Shown here piece by piece: positions 18,000-27,513 of a DNA stretch of 64,000 bases (positions within the stretch are counted from its first letter, which is position 1; each line of letters opens with the position of its first letter). The position numbers and the translations under genes were made by a program. Source of the stretch: Hyphomicrobium_A sp963745205. Lineage in GTDB: Bacteria; Pseudomonadota; Alphaproteobacteria; Rhizobiales; Hyphomicrobiaceae. The stretch spans positions 186,001 through 250,000 of the forward strand of contig CAVUWX010000003.1 in assembly GCA_963745205.1 (NCBI GenBank), written 5' to 3'. The notes below the pieces were generated by a model. That model did not search any database. It saw only the letters and a list, made by a program, of their open reading frames with translations, and was not told the DNA's origin.

Positions 18000-18701
18000 G
18001 TGATTTTGCTCGTTACAAACGCCGCCCAGGATTACTCGCTTTACACGATGCTGACGCAGGCCGATCCGGTGGTCAAAGCCGTGATGCTGGGCCTCGCCAT
18101 CGCCTCCGTCGGGTGCTGGGCCATCATTTTCGAGAAGCTGGTGCGGTTGTCCTGGCTCAAGAGGCAAATCCGCCGGCTCGAGGCGGTCGCGAAAGAAGGA
18201 CCGAATGGCAACGAGAGTGGGCTTGTCGGGACCCTTCTCACGGCCGCACAGCAGGAGGCCGAGGACGGCGCCTCGCGGGGTGAGGACCGCAGCGCCGTGC
18301 GGGCGCGCCTCGAGCGGGCCATGCGCGGCTCCCTGAAGAGTGAACTGCTGCGCCAGGAGAGTGGCTTGCCCTTCCTCGCCACCATCGGCTCCTCGGCACC
18401 CTTCATCGGCCTGTTCGGGACCGTTTGGGGAATCATGAACAGCTTCACGGCCATCGGCCAGCAGCAGGATACGAGCCTCGCCACCGTGGCGCCCGGCATC
18501 GCGGAGGCGCTGCTAGCGACCGCGCTCGGCCTCGCCGCGGCCATTCCGGCGGTCATGGCCTACAACGCCGTCTCGGTGGCGCTCGGCCGGCGCGCGGCGC
18601 GGGCCGGCTCTGCACTCACTGAGATCGCCAAGACCCTCTCGCGGCCATCCTCCGATACGGTTGTGCGCGTCGAGCCGCTGCGCGCCGGAAAGGGACACTG
18701 A
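18000..18701 (+). CDS. exbB: ExbB/TolQ/MotA-type proton channel protein
   Basis: The 233-residue protein has three membrane spans and the conserved channel region FLATIGSSAPFIGLFGTVWGIMNSF followed by IAEALLATALGLAAAIPAVMAYN. It forms the inner-membrane proton channel that drives TonB. Translation starts at GTG 18000 after AAGGAG. The stop overlaps the exbD start in a TGATG arrangement. TolQ is the main alternative, but the tonB gene two positions downstream and the divergent receptors favour ExbB. Confidence 0.93.
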   Translation: MILLVTNAAQDYSLYTMLTQADPVVKAVMLGLAIASVGCWAIIFEKLVRLSWLKRQIRRLEAVAKEGPNGNESGLVGTLLTAAQQEAEDGASRGEDRSAVRARLERAMRGSLKSELLRQESGLPFLATIGSSAPFIGLFGTVWGIMNSFTAIGQQQDTSLATVAPGIAEALLATALGLAAAIPAVMAYNAVSVALGRRAARAGSALTEIAKTLSRPSSDTVVRVEPLRAGKGH

Positions 18702-19192
18702 TGGGCGTCGCGATCAACTTCGCTCAGTCCGGCGACGACGATGACGGCGGCGGCTATAAGCCGATGGCCGAGATCAACATCACGCCCATGGTCGACGTGA
18801 TGCTGGTGCTCCTCATCATCTTCATGGTCGCGGCGCCGCTCATGGTCGCCGGCGTGCCGATCGAGCTGCCCAAGACCTCTGCCGCTCGCGTCGGCCAGTC
18901 GAAGAAGCCGATGGTCGTCACGCTGACCGCCGACGGCCGGATTCAGGTCCGCGACGAGTTCGTGGACCGGAGCCGGCTCGTATCCCGGCTGCAGGAGATC
19001 CGCGCCGCCGAGGGCGACGCCGTGGTTTACGTCCGCGGGGACAAGAAGGCCGTCTACGGCGACGTGATGGAGCTTCTGGGCTTGGTCGGACAAAGCGGCA
19101 GCAGCCGCGTTTCGCTTCTCTCCCAACACTCGCCAACCGAGGCGCAGCCGGCCACCGCCGCGCCGTTGCCGCAAGGTGCACCGGGCCATTAG
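18701..19192 (+). CDS. exbD: ExbD/TolR family protein
   Basis: The 163-residue protein has a short cytosolic head, one membrane span with the functional Asp in ITPMVDVMLVLLIIFMV, and a periplasmic domain. It works with ExbB as the stator of the TonB motor. It overlaps exbB by one base, and tonB starts 15 bases after its stop. The Gln/Pro/Ala-rich C-terminal tail is slightly longer than usual. Confidence 0.93.
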   Translation: MGVAINFAQSGDDDDGGGYKPMAEINITPMVDVMLVLLIIFMVAAPLMVAGVPIELPKTSAARVGQSKKPMVVTLTADGRIQVRDEFVDRSRLVSRLQEIRAAEGDAVVYVRGDKKAVYGDVMELLGLVGQSGSSRVSLLSQHSPTEAQPATAAPLPQGAPGH

Positions 19193-19207
19193 TTGATAGC
19201 AAAGCGC

Positions 19208-19912
19208 ATGAATATCCTACGTCCCACAACCTGGCTCGTCTCACTCGGACTGCACGCAGCGTTGCTGTTGTGCTTCGTCACCTTTGCGGCTGGCGCTTCC
19301 TACGATACGGGGTCGGGCGAAGACAAGTTCTCCACCGAGCTAACGATTGTCGTCGAGGGCCTCACCCAATTCGGCGGCAACGAGGAGGTCGTGGAGTCGA
19401 TTGAGACGCCCCCCGTGCAGGAGGCTACGCCGCCGCAGCCCCTCGAAGAGATCAAAACCGAGCTGAACGATGTCATTGCGGCAACCGAAAGCACGCGCAC
19501 GGAAGACGTTGCCAAGGATGAGCCCAAGCCGGTGAAGCAGGAGAAGCCGGTCGAGGTCGCAGTTCAGGAGCAGGCGCCGACCGTCGCGACAACGCAGGAG
19601 ACCCTCGGGTCAAAGCAGGAGGGCGGCAGCACCACGCAGCGCCGCGCCTACCTCGGCTCGCTCTCTAAGTCTATCGAGCGCGCGAAGGTCAATCCGCGCT
19701 CGCGGCAAGCCGGCACCGTGATGGTACGCTTCACGGTCAGGCCCGACGGCAGCCTCGTCTCCCGCACGATCGAGAGGAGCTCCGGCTCAAAGGTGCTCGA
19801 CGACGCGGCCGTGGCCGCTCTCGATCGCGCCGCGCCGTTCCCGCCGATGCCCCAGGACGTCGCGCAAGGGCCTATCGAGGTGAGCGTGCCCTTCGAGTTC
19901 GTCACCCGCTGA
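19208..19912 (+). CDS. tonB: TonB family energy transducer
   Basis: A membrane anchor (WLVSLGLHAALLLCFVTFA) with the conserved His is followed by an acidic, Pro- and Lys-containing spacer and a C-terminal TonB domain (AYLGSLSKSIERAKVNPR, then GTVMVRFTVRPDGSL, ending VPFEFV). It transmits the energy of the ExbBD motor to outer-membrane receptors, here probably the two divergent ones. ATG 19208 is used; a TTG at 19193 is in frame but adds only five residues. The spacer is short and acidic rather than the usual Pro-Lys repeat. Confidence 0.9.
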   Translation: MNILRPTTWLVSLGLHAALLLCFVTFAAGASYDTGSGEDKFSTELTIVVEGLTQFGGNEEVVESIETPPVQEATPPQPLEEIKTELNDVIAATESTRTEDVAKDEPKPVKQEKPVEVAVQEQAPTVATTQETLGSKQEGGSTTQRRAYLGSLSKSIERAKVNPRSRQAGTVMVRFTVRPDGSLVSRTIERSSGSKVLDDAAVAALDRAAPFPPMPQDVAQGPIEVSVPFEFVTR

Positions 19913-20083
19913 TTGATCAGTCTATTTCTGGCCGCCGTTGCGTGCTCCCGACCCGCATCGGGGCGCTCGTAAACCTTTTGTTCGCCTCGCCCCGGACTTG
20001 CCAAGAACGGTACGGGGGTTAACCGCGCATTATTGTGTAGGCCCTAGGTTCGCCGCAATGAGAACAATAGCAATCAAAGTGTG

Positions 20084-20968
20084 ATGTTCAGCGGGGCATT
20101 CGGAAGCCAAAAGCCCAGCTCTCTGATGAACGAGTACGCATCCCTTCTGGGCGATGCGCTGCTTCGCCATCGTGCGCGCGTTGCTGAGCACTCGGCACGC
20201 ATCGAGGCCGAGCTCGCCAGCAGGGTCAAGTCCGAATTCATCGCCAACATGAGCCATGAGCTCAGGACCCCGCTCAACGCCATCCTCGGGTTCTCCAAGC
20301 TGCTGGCCGAGGGGGGCGACCGCAAGCTCACGCCACCCGAGGTCGCCGACTATTCGAACCTCATCCACGACGCGGCCGGACACCTGCTGGCCGTCATCAA
20401 CAACATCCTCGACATCTCCAAGATACAAAGCGGCAAGTGCACCATCGAGGCGCGCGAGCTGAACCTCGCCGAGGTGTTGAGCGCTTCCGCGTCCTCGTTC
20501 CGCCTCATAGCGCAGGCCGCCGGGCTGTCGCTCGTCGAGAAGTTCGACCCGGACGTGCCCATCGTCGTCGGCGACAGCGTGAAGCTGCGCCAGATTTTTA
20601 CCAATCTCATCTCGAACGCGTTGAAGTTCACCCGCAGCGGCGGCTCGGTGACCATCAGGGCTATCCGCTTGCCCGACGGCGGGGCGGCGATCCAGGTCAC
20701 CGACACGGGCGTCGGCATGAGCAAGGAGGACGTCGCCATCGCGCTGACACCCTTCGGCCAGGTCGACGCCACACACGCGCGCTGGCGCGAGGGGACCGGC
20801 CTCGGCCTGCCGATCGCCAAGGCGCTCGTGCAGCTCCACGGCGGCGAGCTGAAGATCCGTAGCCTGAAGGATGTCGGCACGGAAGTGTCCGTGTACCTTC
20901 CTTCCCGCAAATCGCAGCCGGCACGGGATCAGAGTGAGGCGGCAGTGGCGCGGAGCATCTCATCGTGA
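20084..20968 (+). CDS. cytosolic histidine kinase coupled to a HerA ATPase gene
   Basis: The 294-residue protein has a 50-residue helical lead, a HisKA domain with the H-box FIANMSHELRTPLNAILGFS, and a complete ATPase domain (N-box IFTNLISNALKF, G1 DTGVGM, G2 GTGLGLPIAKAL). No membrane span, PAS or GAF domain is present, so the signal input is unknown. It ends in GTGA, in which GTG is the candidate start of the HerA gene, so the two are translationally coupled. No response regulator is nearby. GTG 20081 is an alternative start. Confidence 0.9.
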   Translation: MFSGAFGSQKPSSLMNEYASLLGDALLRHRARVAEHSARIEAELASRVKSEFIANMSHELRTPLNAILGFSKLLAEGGDRKLTPPEVADYSNLIHDAAGHLLAVINNILDISKIQSGKCTIEARELNLAEVLSASASSFRLIAQAAGLSLVEKFDPDVPIVVGDSVKLRQIFTNLISNALKFTRSGGSVTIRAIRLPDGGAAIQVTDTGVGMSKEDVAIALTPFGQVDATHARWREGTGLGLPIAKALVQLHGGELKIRSLKDVGTEVSVYLPSRKSQPARDQSEAAVARSISS

Positions 20969-23019
20969 GTGAACCCATGGACATGCAGTTGACCATGCCG
21001 AACGCCGGTTCGAGCGCCTCCTCGTCGGACAAGTCGATCGGCCGCATCGTCTCGGTCACCGGCTCCAAGGCGATCGTAATGCTCGACAGCCCCAAGGCGG
21101 GGGGCCGCGTTCATCCCAACGAGCGTCCCGACATGGGCACCTTGCTCGGCATCGACACCGCCGACACCGTCGTGCTCGCCATCGTCTCGGCGCTGAGCGT
21201 TCCGGTTCCGGCCCAGCGCGACGGGGACACGGAGATCTGGATCGCCGAGCTCGGCCTCGTCGGTGAGCTGTGGCGGGACGAAGGCGGCCGCGCGAGCCTG
21301 TTTGCGCGCGGCGTCACCGTCTATCCCGCGCTCGGCGACCGCGTGCGCGTGGCCTTCAAGAGCGAACTCGAGGCGGCCTTCTGCGGCGATCCTTCGCGCT
21401 CGGTGCGCATCGGGTGCATCCGCCAGGACAGCACCATCCCCGCAATGGTGCGCGTCGATGAGCTGCTCGGAAAGCACCTCGCCATCCTCGGCACCACCGG
21501 CACCGGCAAGTCCTGCACCACGGCGCTGATCCTACGCGCGATCTTAGAGAAGAACCCCGCCGCCCACATCGTTCTGCTCGATCCCCACAACGAGTACGCG
21601 ACCGCCTTCAGCGAATGGGCGGAAGTGATCTCCCCGCGCAACATGCAGCTGCCGTTCTGGCTGTTGAACTTCGAGGAAGTCGTCGAGGTGCTGATCGCGG
21701 ACAGCTCGCGCAAGGCCGAGATCGAGATCCTGCAGGAGCTGATCCCCATCGCCAAGGCGCGCTACAACGCGGGGCGCGCGCGCGACCAGCAGAACGTCCG
21801 CCGCGGCATGGTCGAGCCGAGCCGGTTTACCGTCGACACGCCCGTGCCCTACCGCATCTCCGACCTCACCGGCCTCATCGACGAGCGCATGGGCAAGCTG
21901 GAGAACAAGAGAGACCTCTCGCCCTACCGGCAGCTCCGCGCGCGCATCGACAACATCTCCCAGGACGGCCGCTACTCCTTCATGTTCGGCTCGCTCACCG
22001 TCTACGACGGCATGACGCAAGTGCTCTCGCGCATCTTCCGTGTGCCGGTCAACAACAAGCCGATCACCATCGTTGAGCTTACCGGCCTGCCGACCGAGAT
22101 CATCAACGTCGTTGTCTCCGTGCTCTCGCGCATGACCTTCGACTTCGCGCATTGGAGCGAGGGCAAAGTGCCCCTCACGCTCGTGTGCGAGGAGGCGCAC
22201 CGCTACGTTCCCGCAGCGGGCCAGCTCGGCTTCGAGCCGTGCAAGCGCGCCATCGCCAAGATCGCCAAGGAAGGCCGCAAGTACGGCGTCGCGCTCTGCA
22301 TCGTGTCGCAGCGGCCATCCGAAGTCGATCCCACGATCCTGTCCCAGTGCAACACGATCTTTGCGCTGCGCATGTCGAACGATCGCGACCAGGAGATCGT
22401 GACCTCCGCCATCACCGATACGGGCTCGGGCCTATTGGAGTTCCTCCCCGCGCTCGGCCAGCGCGAGGCCTTGGCTTTCGGCGACGGCGTGGCACTGCCC
22501 GTGCGCATCAAGTTCGACGAGCTCCCCGCCGGATGCCTGCCGCGCAGCACCACTGCACGCTTCACCGAGCATTGGCAGCGCTCGGTGGGGGACGAGGGTT
22601 TCCTCGAGCAGGTGGTTGAGAAGTGGCGCTCCTCCGACATCGGCGCGGGCGCCGATGCGGCCCAGCATGCCGCCATGATGGCCGACGGCTTGGGGATCGA
22701 AGCCGGTACCCCCATCCCCGAGCCACTCAAGCCCTCGGCGCCGGCGCCGCGCCAGGAGTCCCCGCTCGCCGCCCGCATGCGCGAGGCCGACGTGCTGCGC
22801 CCCTCCGTGAATGTCCCCCAGCCGGCTGCGCCCGCACCGGGCCGTGCGCCGCTCAACCCCGCGCGCCCAGCGTCGCCCTTGCACAAGGACGGCTTCGGCA
22901 CCACGCCTCCGCCCCAGCGGACGGGCGCTCTCGAAGGGTCGGGCAGCGACCAGCCGGCCGTGCCGGGCGCCGCGTTCAAGTCGCTGCGCGACCGTCTCAT
23001 CCAGCGCCAGCAGCGCTAG
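20965..23019 (+). CDS. HerA-type hexameric ATPase (DUF87)
   Basis: The 684-residue protein has an N-terminal beta-barrel region (HAS-barrel-like, about residues 20-150) and a RecA-like core with Walker A LGTTGTGKSCTTALIL and Walker B LTLVCEEAHRYVP. The Arg/Gln region IVSQRPSEVDPTILSQCNT is typical of HerA and FtsK-related motors. The C-terminal 130 residues are Pro-rich and probably disordered. HerA motors translocate DNA and usually pair with the nuclease NurA or with defence effectors. Neither is present here; the coupled upstream gene is a histidine kinase. The start may be GTG 20965 or ATG 20977. Confidence 0.88.
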   Translation: MSEPMDMQLTMPNAGSSASSSDKSIGRIVSVTGSKAIVMLDSPKAGGRVHPNERPDMGTLLGIDTADTVVLAIVSALSVPVPAQRDGDTEIWIAELGLVGELWRDEGGRASLFARGVTVYPALGDRVRVAFKSELEAAFCGDPSRSVRIGCIRQDSTIPAMVRVDELLGKHLAILGTTGTGKSCTTALILRAILEKNPAAHIVLLDPHNEYATAFSEWAEVISPRNMQLPFWLLNFEEVVEVLIADSSRKAEIEILQELIPIAKARYNAGRARDQQNVRRGMVEPSRFTVDTPVPYRISDLTGLIDERMGKLENKRDLSPYRQLRARIDNISQDGRYSFMFGSLTVYDGMTQVLSRIFRVPVNNKPITIVELTGLPTEIINVVVSVLSRMTFDFAHWSEGKVPLTLVCEEAHRYVPAAGQLGFEPCKRAIAKIAKEGRKYGVALCIVSQRPSEVDPTILSQCNTIFALRMSNDRDQEIVTSAITDTGSGLLEFLPALGQREALAFGDGVALPVRIKFDELPAGCLPRSTTARFTEHWQRSVGDEGFLEQVVEKWRSSDIGAGADAAQHAAMMADGLGIEAGTPIPEPLKPSAPAPRQESPLAARMREADVLRPSVNVPQPAAPAPGRAPLNPARPASPLHKDGFGTTPPPQRTGALEGSGSDQPAVPGAAFKSLRDRLIQRQQR

Positions 23020-23041
23020 AGATCCCGAAGTCGAAAGGTGG

Positions 23042-23932
23042 CTAACGCTGCGGCTCGCCAGAGCGGATCGCGACGACGCGCGCGGCCTCGGCGGCCGGCG
23101 CTTCCGGCTGCGGCCGTGCTTGCGCCTCGGTCGCGTCCAGCATGCGCGAAAAGCGCCGGAAGCTCACCGGGATAGAGGCCAGGTAGGCGATCGAGGCTCC
23201 CGTCAGCGTGCCGAAGGGATAGGTGAGTAGCAGCGCCACGAACCCGACCGCCAGCATGAAGATCGGCAGCACGTATTCGCGCGAAATGCGCTCGCCCAGA
23301 AGCTTGCCCGAGAAGGTCGGAATGGTCGACACCATCAGGAACGCGATCACCAGCGTGTAGACGAGCACGAAGTCGAGCATCAAGCGCGAGGAGCGGAGAC
23401 CGTCGAGCCCGAGGTGCTCGATGAAGATCGGCAACAGCACCACGATCGCGGCGGCGGGCGTCGGCATGCCGACGAAGTAGGCCGCCTGCCAGCTCGGGTG
23501 CTCCTCCTCGGCCGCGACATTGAATCTTGCGAGCCGCAGGGCGGACGCGAGCGCGAAGATCATGACGCAGATCCAGCCCAGGCTCTTCAGGCCGCCGAGC
23601 CCCCAATTGAAGATGAGGAACGCGGGCGCCACGCCGAAGTTCACGAAATCGGAAAGGCTGTCGAGCTCGGCCCCGAAGCGGGAGGACGCCTTCAGCAGGC
23701 GGGCGACGCGGCCGTCGATGCCGTCGAGCAGAGCGGCGAACACGATGGCACCCAGGGCGAGCTCGTAGCGCTCCTCAATTCCCATGCGGATCGACGTCAG
23801 CCCGGCGCACAGCGCCAGCAGCGTAAAGAAATTCGGCACCAGCATGCGCACGGGGACGTGGCGGTGGCGGAACAGCGGTATCCGGCGGCGCCGGCGCGTC
23901 TCGTGCTCGAGCCTCGGAACGATGGGGTCCAT
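23042..23932 (-). CDS. pssA: CDP-diacylglycerol-serine O-phosphatidyltransferase
   Basis: The enzyme makes phosphatidylserine from CDP-diacylglycerol and serine at the inner membrane. The CDP-alcohol phosphotransferase motif reads DGIDGRVARLL-x5-GAELDSLSD, with all required Asp. About eight hydrophobic segments follow. ATG 23932 is supported by GGAGG seven bases upstream. It follows psd by 57 bases on the same strand, the usual pair for phosphatidylethanolamine synthesis. Confidence 0.94.
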   Translation of the reverse strand: MDPIVPRLEHETRRRRRIPLFRHRHVPVRMLVPNFFTLLALCAGLTSIRMGIEERYELALGAIVFAALLDGIDGRVARLLKASSRFGAELDSLSDFVNFGVAPAFLIFNWGLGGLKSLGWICVMIFALASALRLARFNVAAEEEHPSWQAAYFVGMPTPAAAIVVLLPIFIEHLGLDGLRSSRLMLDFVLVYTLVIAFLMVSTIPTFSGKLLGERISREYVLPIFMLAVGFVALLLTYPFGTLTGASIAYLASIPVSFRRFSRMLDATEAQARPQPEAPAAEAARVVAIRSGEPQR

Positions 23933-23989
23933 GTCGCTACCTCCGCGGGGAACCTTCCCTTTAACCCGAGAAGTCGTCAAATTTCGGTA

Positions 23990-24703
23990 TCAGCTCCGCC
24001 GGGCCACCCGCTCGGACTCGGTGGATTTGAGGTCGGCCAACACCGTTTCGCCAGCATTGGCGAGCTGGCCGACAGCGACGAGCGCGGTATGCCCGGGCGG
24101 CAGATAGACGTCGACGCGCGAGCCAAAGCGAATGAGGCCGATGCGCTCCCCCGCTCCGACGCTGTCGCCCTCGTGCACGAACGCGACGATCCGGCGCGCG
24201 ATGAGGCCGGCGATCTGCACGACCGCGATCTCCGCACCGTCGGGCTTCTCGATGATGAGCGCCCGCCGTTCGTTCTCCTCGCTCGCCTTGTCGAGCGCGG
24301 CGTTGAGGAAGGAGCCGGGCACATAGATTGAGCGTGCGATGCGCCCGGCAACGGGCGCGCGCGTGATGTGCACGTCGAGAATGCTCAAGAAGGTCGAGAT
24401 GCGCACCCGCTCCTCGGGGCCAAATCCGAGCTCCGCGGGCGGACGCACCGCCTCGACCGCAGTGATGCGGCCGTCGGCCGGAGCGATGACCAGGCCGTCG
24501 CGCTGCGGCGTCACCCGATCGGGATCGCGGAAGAAGTAGGCGATCCAGATGGTGACGATGACGAGGAGCCAGGCGAGCGGCGGCCAGATCAGGAAGAATA
24601 GCAGGGCGAGCCCCAGCGCCACGGCGATGAACTTGTGTCCGTCGCCGTGCACGGGAGCGAAGTTTTCGACGATGGTGTCGATGATGCCGCGGCGTTCCGA
24701 CAC
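23990..24703 (-). CDS. psd: phosphatidylserine decarboxylase, short form
   Basis: The 237-residue proenzyme decarboxylates phosphatidylserine to phosphatidylethanolamine. The self-cleavage Gly-Ser that makes the pyruvoyl group is in LIRFGSRVDVYLPPG. An N-terminal hydrophobic pair (FIAVALGLALLFFLIWPPLAWLLVIVT, split by a few residues) anchors it in the membrane. The HITRAPVAGRI segment is typical of the short alphaproteobacterial form. It is the first gene of the psd-pssA unit. Confidence 0.94.
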   Translation of the reverse strand: MSERRGIIDTIVENFAPVHGDGHKFIAVALGLALLFFLIWPPLAWLLVIVTIWIAYFFRDPDRVTPQRDGLVIAPADGRITAVEAVRPPAELGFGPEERVRISTFLSILDVHITRAPVAGRIARSIYVPGSFLNAALDKASEENERRALIIEKPDGAEIAVVQIAGLIARRIVAFVHEGDSVGAGERIGLIRFGSRVDVYLPPGHTALVAVGQLANAGETVLADLKSTESERVARRS

Positions 24704-24810
24704 GAGCGCGCCTCCTGTTGGTTCCTAACGCGCCGTCGCGGCGCACCCGCACCCACCGAGCAGCCGGGCGACGATTGGGCCGCATGCCGGCCGGCGAGCT
24801 TACGCGCCGA

Positions 24811-26298
24811 TCAATCCACTGGCACCGTGATGAAACGGTGGCTGCCCTTGCCGTCCTCGACCTCCAGCATCGCGTTCTTACGGCTGGTCTTCTTCACCGT
24901 GTCGATGCGCGCTGCCACGTCCCGCGGGTCAGAGACCGGCTCGTTCGCGACCTGCACGATCACGTCGCCGGCCTTGATGCTGTCGGCCGCCGGGCTCTTG
25001 GGATCAACCTCGTCGACGATCGCGCCTTTTACGTCGGCGGCGATGCCGTACTTGGTCCGCAGCTCATCCGTCAGTGCTGACAGCTTCAAGCCGAGCACGA
25101 CCGTGCCGGCATCGGGCGCACCCGGCGCCCCCTTCTTGTCGCCGAGCTCGGCCTTGACCTCCTCGTCGTCCGAAAGCCGGCCGACGGTCACCTGCAGCGT
25201 CATCCTCTGGCCCTTGCGCAGAATCTCCACGTCGACCTTCTGATCGATGGGCGCGCGCGCGACGAGGCGCGGCAGGCTGCGCATGCTGTCGACGGCCTCC
25301 TTGTCGAACTTCACGATGATGTCGCCGGACTGCACGCCGCCCTTCGCCGCCGGGCCGTCGGGGGTGACCGCGGCCACGAGCGCGCCGCTGTTCTCCGGGA
25401 TGCCGAGCGAGCTCGCGATCTCCTCGCTCACCGTCTGGATCTTGACCCCGAGCCAGCCGCGCCGCACCTCGCGGAACTGGCGCAACTGCTCCACGACCGG
25501 CGCGACCACGTCGGCCGGAACCGCAAAGCCGATGCCGATCGAGCCGCCCGTCGGCGAGATGATCGCCGTGTTCACGCCGATGACCTGCCCGTCCATGTTG
25601 AACAATGGGCCGCCGGAGTTGCCCTTGTTGATGGCGGCGTCCGTCTGCAGGTAGTCGTCGTAGGGCCCCGAGTTGATGTTGCGGGCCTTGGCCGAGATGA
25701 TGCCGAGCGTCACTGAGCCGCCAAGCCCGAACGGATTGCCGATCGCCATCACCCAGTCGCCGACGCGCATGACCGCGGAGGAGCCGAACTTCACGGCCTT
25801 GAGCTCTTTCGGCGAGCTGACCTTCAAAATCGCGATGTCGGTCTTGGTATCCTTGCCGACGAGCTCCGCCTTGAGCTTCGTTCCATCGTGCAGGTTGATC
25901 TGGATTTCTTCCGCGCCGTCGATGACGTGGTTGTTGGTGACGATGATGCCTTCCTTGCCGTCGACGATGAACCCGGAGCCGAGCGAGGAGACCATGCGGT
26001 CCTGCACCGACGGTCCGCCGTGGTGGTCGAAGAAGTCGTCGAAGTATTCGTGATAGGGCGAGCCCTTCGGCACGGCCGGCAGCGGCAAACCCTGTGGGCC
26101 CTTGATCGCCTGGCTCGTCGACACGTTGACCACGGCCTCGATCAGCTCCTCGGCGACGGGGGCCACCGATTGGGGGCCGCGCGTCTCGGCGCCGGCTGCG
26201 GCGGCGTTGAGCGCTACGAATGCCGATCCCAAGATCAACAGCCGAAGATTGGCGCCAAGGCCGAAGGCCCCGCCGCCGCGCGCCGAAAGTCCCTGCAT
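24811..26298 (-). CDS. degP: Do-family periplasmic serine protease
   Basis: The product has a signal peptide and a trypsin-like domain with His in VTNNHVIDGA, Asp in TKTDIAILKV, and Ser in GNSGGPLFN, followed by two PDZ domains. It degrades or refolds damaged envelope proteins. The start is uncertain: ATG 26298 (GAGG nearby) or ATG 26307 both give a usable signal peptide; a frame up to 26427 adds unlikely residues. It lies at the end of the thyA-folA-hflKC-DUF2065 run, an order common in alphaproteobacteria. Confidence 0.93.
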   Translation of the reverse strand: MQGLSARGGGAFGLGANLRLLILGSAFVALNAAAAGAETRGPQSVAPVAEELIEAVVNVSTSQAIKGPQGLPLPAVPKGSPYHEYFDDFFDHHGGPSVQDRMVSSLGSGFIVDGKEGIIVTNNHVIDGAEEIQINLHDGTKLKAELVGKDTKTDIAILKVSSPKELKAVKFGSSAVMRVGDWVMAIGNPFGLGGSVTLGIISAKARNINSGPYDDYLQTDAAINKGNSGGPLFNMDGQVIGVNTAIISPTGGSIGIGFAVPADVVAPVVEQLRQFREVRRGWLGVKIQTVSEEIASSLGIPENSGALVAAVTPDGPAAKGGVQSGDIIVKFDKEAVDSMRSLPRLVARAPIDQKVDVEILRKGQRMTLQVTVGRLSDDEEVKAELGDKKGAPGAPDAGTVVLGLKLSALTDELRTKYGIAADVKGAIVDEVDPKSPAADSIKAGDVIVQVANEPVSDPRDVAARIDTVKKTSRKNAMLEVEDGKGSHRFITVPVD

Positions 26299-26430
26299 CA
26301 GCCTCATCTCCTGCCGGCCTTGGAAAGTGCCGGCCACAACCGCGCGAGCCGCCAAAACACCGCGGTCTCGGCCCAAGCGTTCTGCCCAAGTGGACGGCAA
26401 CGCGCGTTTCCTGTCAACGCGACCCAACAG

Positions 26431-26616
26431 TTAGCCGCGGATAAGCCAGACGAGGCCGGCCCCAATGCCGACCGCCGTCCACCCCGCAATACGCAGGCTG
26501 GATTCCGGCGTAGCTGAGGCGCCTTCGAGGAAGCGCATGGCCAAATGTGGGGCAAGCGCCCACAGCAGCCCCTCGATCACCAGCACCAGCCCGAAGCCGA
26601 CGATGAGGTCGTTCAT
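26431..26616 (-). CDS. DUF2065 (YjeT-like) small membrane protein
   Basis: The 61-residue product has two membrane spans (LIVGFGLVLVIEGLLWALAP and IAGWTAVGIGAGLVWLI) separated by the conserved MRFLEGASATPESSLR. DUF2065 proteins are commonly encoded next to hflC. The ATG overlaps the hflC stop by four bases. The function is unknown. Confidence 0.88.
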   Translation of the reverse strand: MNDLIVGFGLVLVIEGLLWALAPHLAMRFLEGASATPESSLRIAGWTAVGIGAGLVWLIRG

Positions 26617-27513
26617 TGCTGGGCGGGAGACGCCGCGGGCTTTTGCGCCCGGCCGTGCGGGTCGGCGAAATACTTGAAGAAATCCGAATCGGGAGAGATC
26701 AGGAGCCGCGTGTCGGAAGAGCGCAGACCGCGCTCGTAGGCCTGCATAGAGCGGTAGAACTCGAAGAACTCCGGATCGCGGGTATAGGCCTCGGCGTAGA
26801 TCTTGTTGCGTTCGGCATCGCCGGCGCCGCGCGTCTCCTCGCCCTTGCGCGAGGCTTCCGCCTTGATGACGGTCGCCTCGCGATCGGCGGTCGCCTTGAT
26901 GCGGTTTGACTCTCCGGCGCCTTGGGCGCGGAACTCGGCCGCCTCCCGTTGGCGCTCGGCGCGCATACGCTCGAACACGCTCTTGGAGTTCTGCTCGGGC
27001 AGGTCGGCGCGCTTGATGCGCACGTCGACGACCTGCAGTCCGAAGTCGGCGCCCTCGGCGTTCACCGAAGCCGCGATCTGCTTCATCAGGTTCTCGCGCT
27101 TGTCGCGCACGATCTCCTGCAACGTAGCGGAGGCAAGCACTCGGCGCAGAGTTCGAATCGACGATCGGGTCAACGCGCGAGCGCACGTTCTCCTCGTACC
27201 TCAGCGTCTGATAGAACTTCAAGGGATCGACGATCTTGTAGCGCGCGAAGCTGTCGACGACGAGCCGCTTTTGGTCGGAGGCCGTGATCTCCTGCGGGAG
27301 GCTGTCGAGATCGAGGATGCGCTTATCGTACACCTCGACCGCGTCGATGATCGGATATTTCCAGTTGAGGCCCGGATCGCGCACGACGCGCTTGGGCTCG
27401 CCGAAGCGCAAGACGAGCGCCTGCTCGTTCTGATGCACGATGAACGCCGAGGCATAGACCGCTGCGGCGGCGAGGCCGACGAGAATGATGAGGAGGGCGA
27501 GAAACGCGCGCAT
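26613..27513 (-). CDS. hflC: protease modulator HflC, frameshifted
   Basis: HflC is a membrane-anchored SPFH protein that forms a cage with HflK around FtsH. The N-terminal half runs from 27513 (anchor FLALLIILVGLAAAAVYA, then VLRFGEPKRVVRDPGLNWKYP) to RVDPIVDSN. The rest (LRRVLASATLQEIVRDKREN onward) is in another frame. Removing one T at about 27149-27153 restores the family sequence VDSNLRRVL. The start overlaps the hflK stop by one base and the end overlaps DUF2065 by four. A sequencing error is more likely than a real mutation. Confidence 0.88.

Noticed and set aside
20965..23019. HerA as part of a known anti-phage system such as SIR2-HerA
   Set aside because: No SIR2, DUF4297 or nuclease gene is adjacent, and flanks are housekeeping genes, so there is no direct support for defence.
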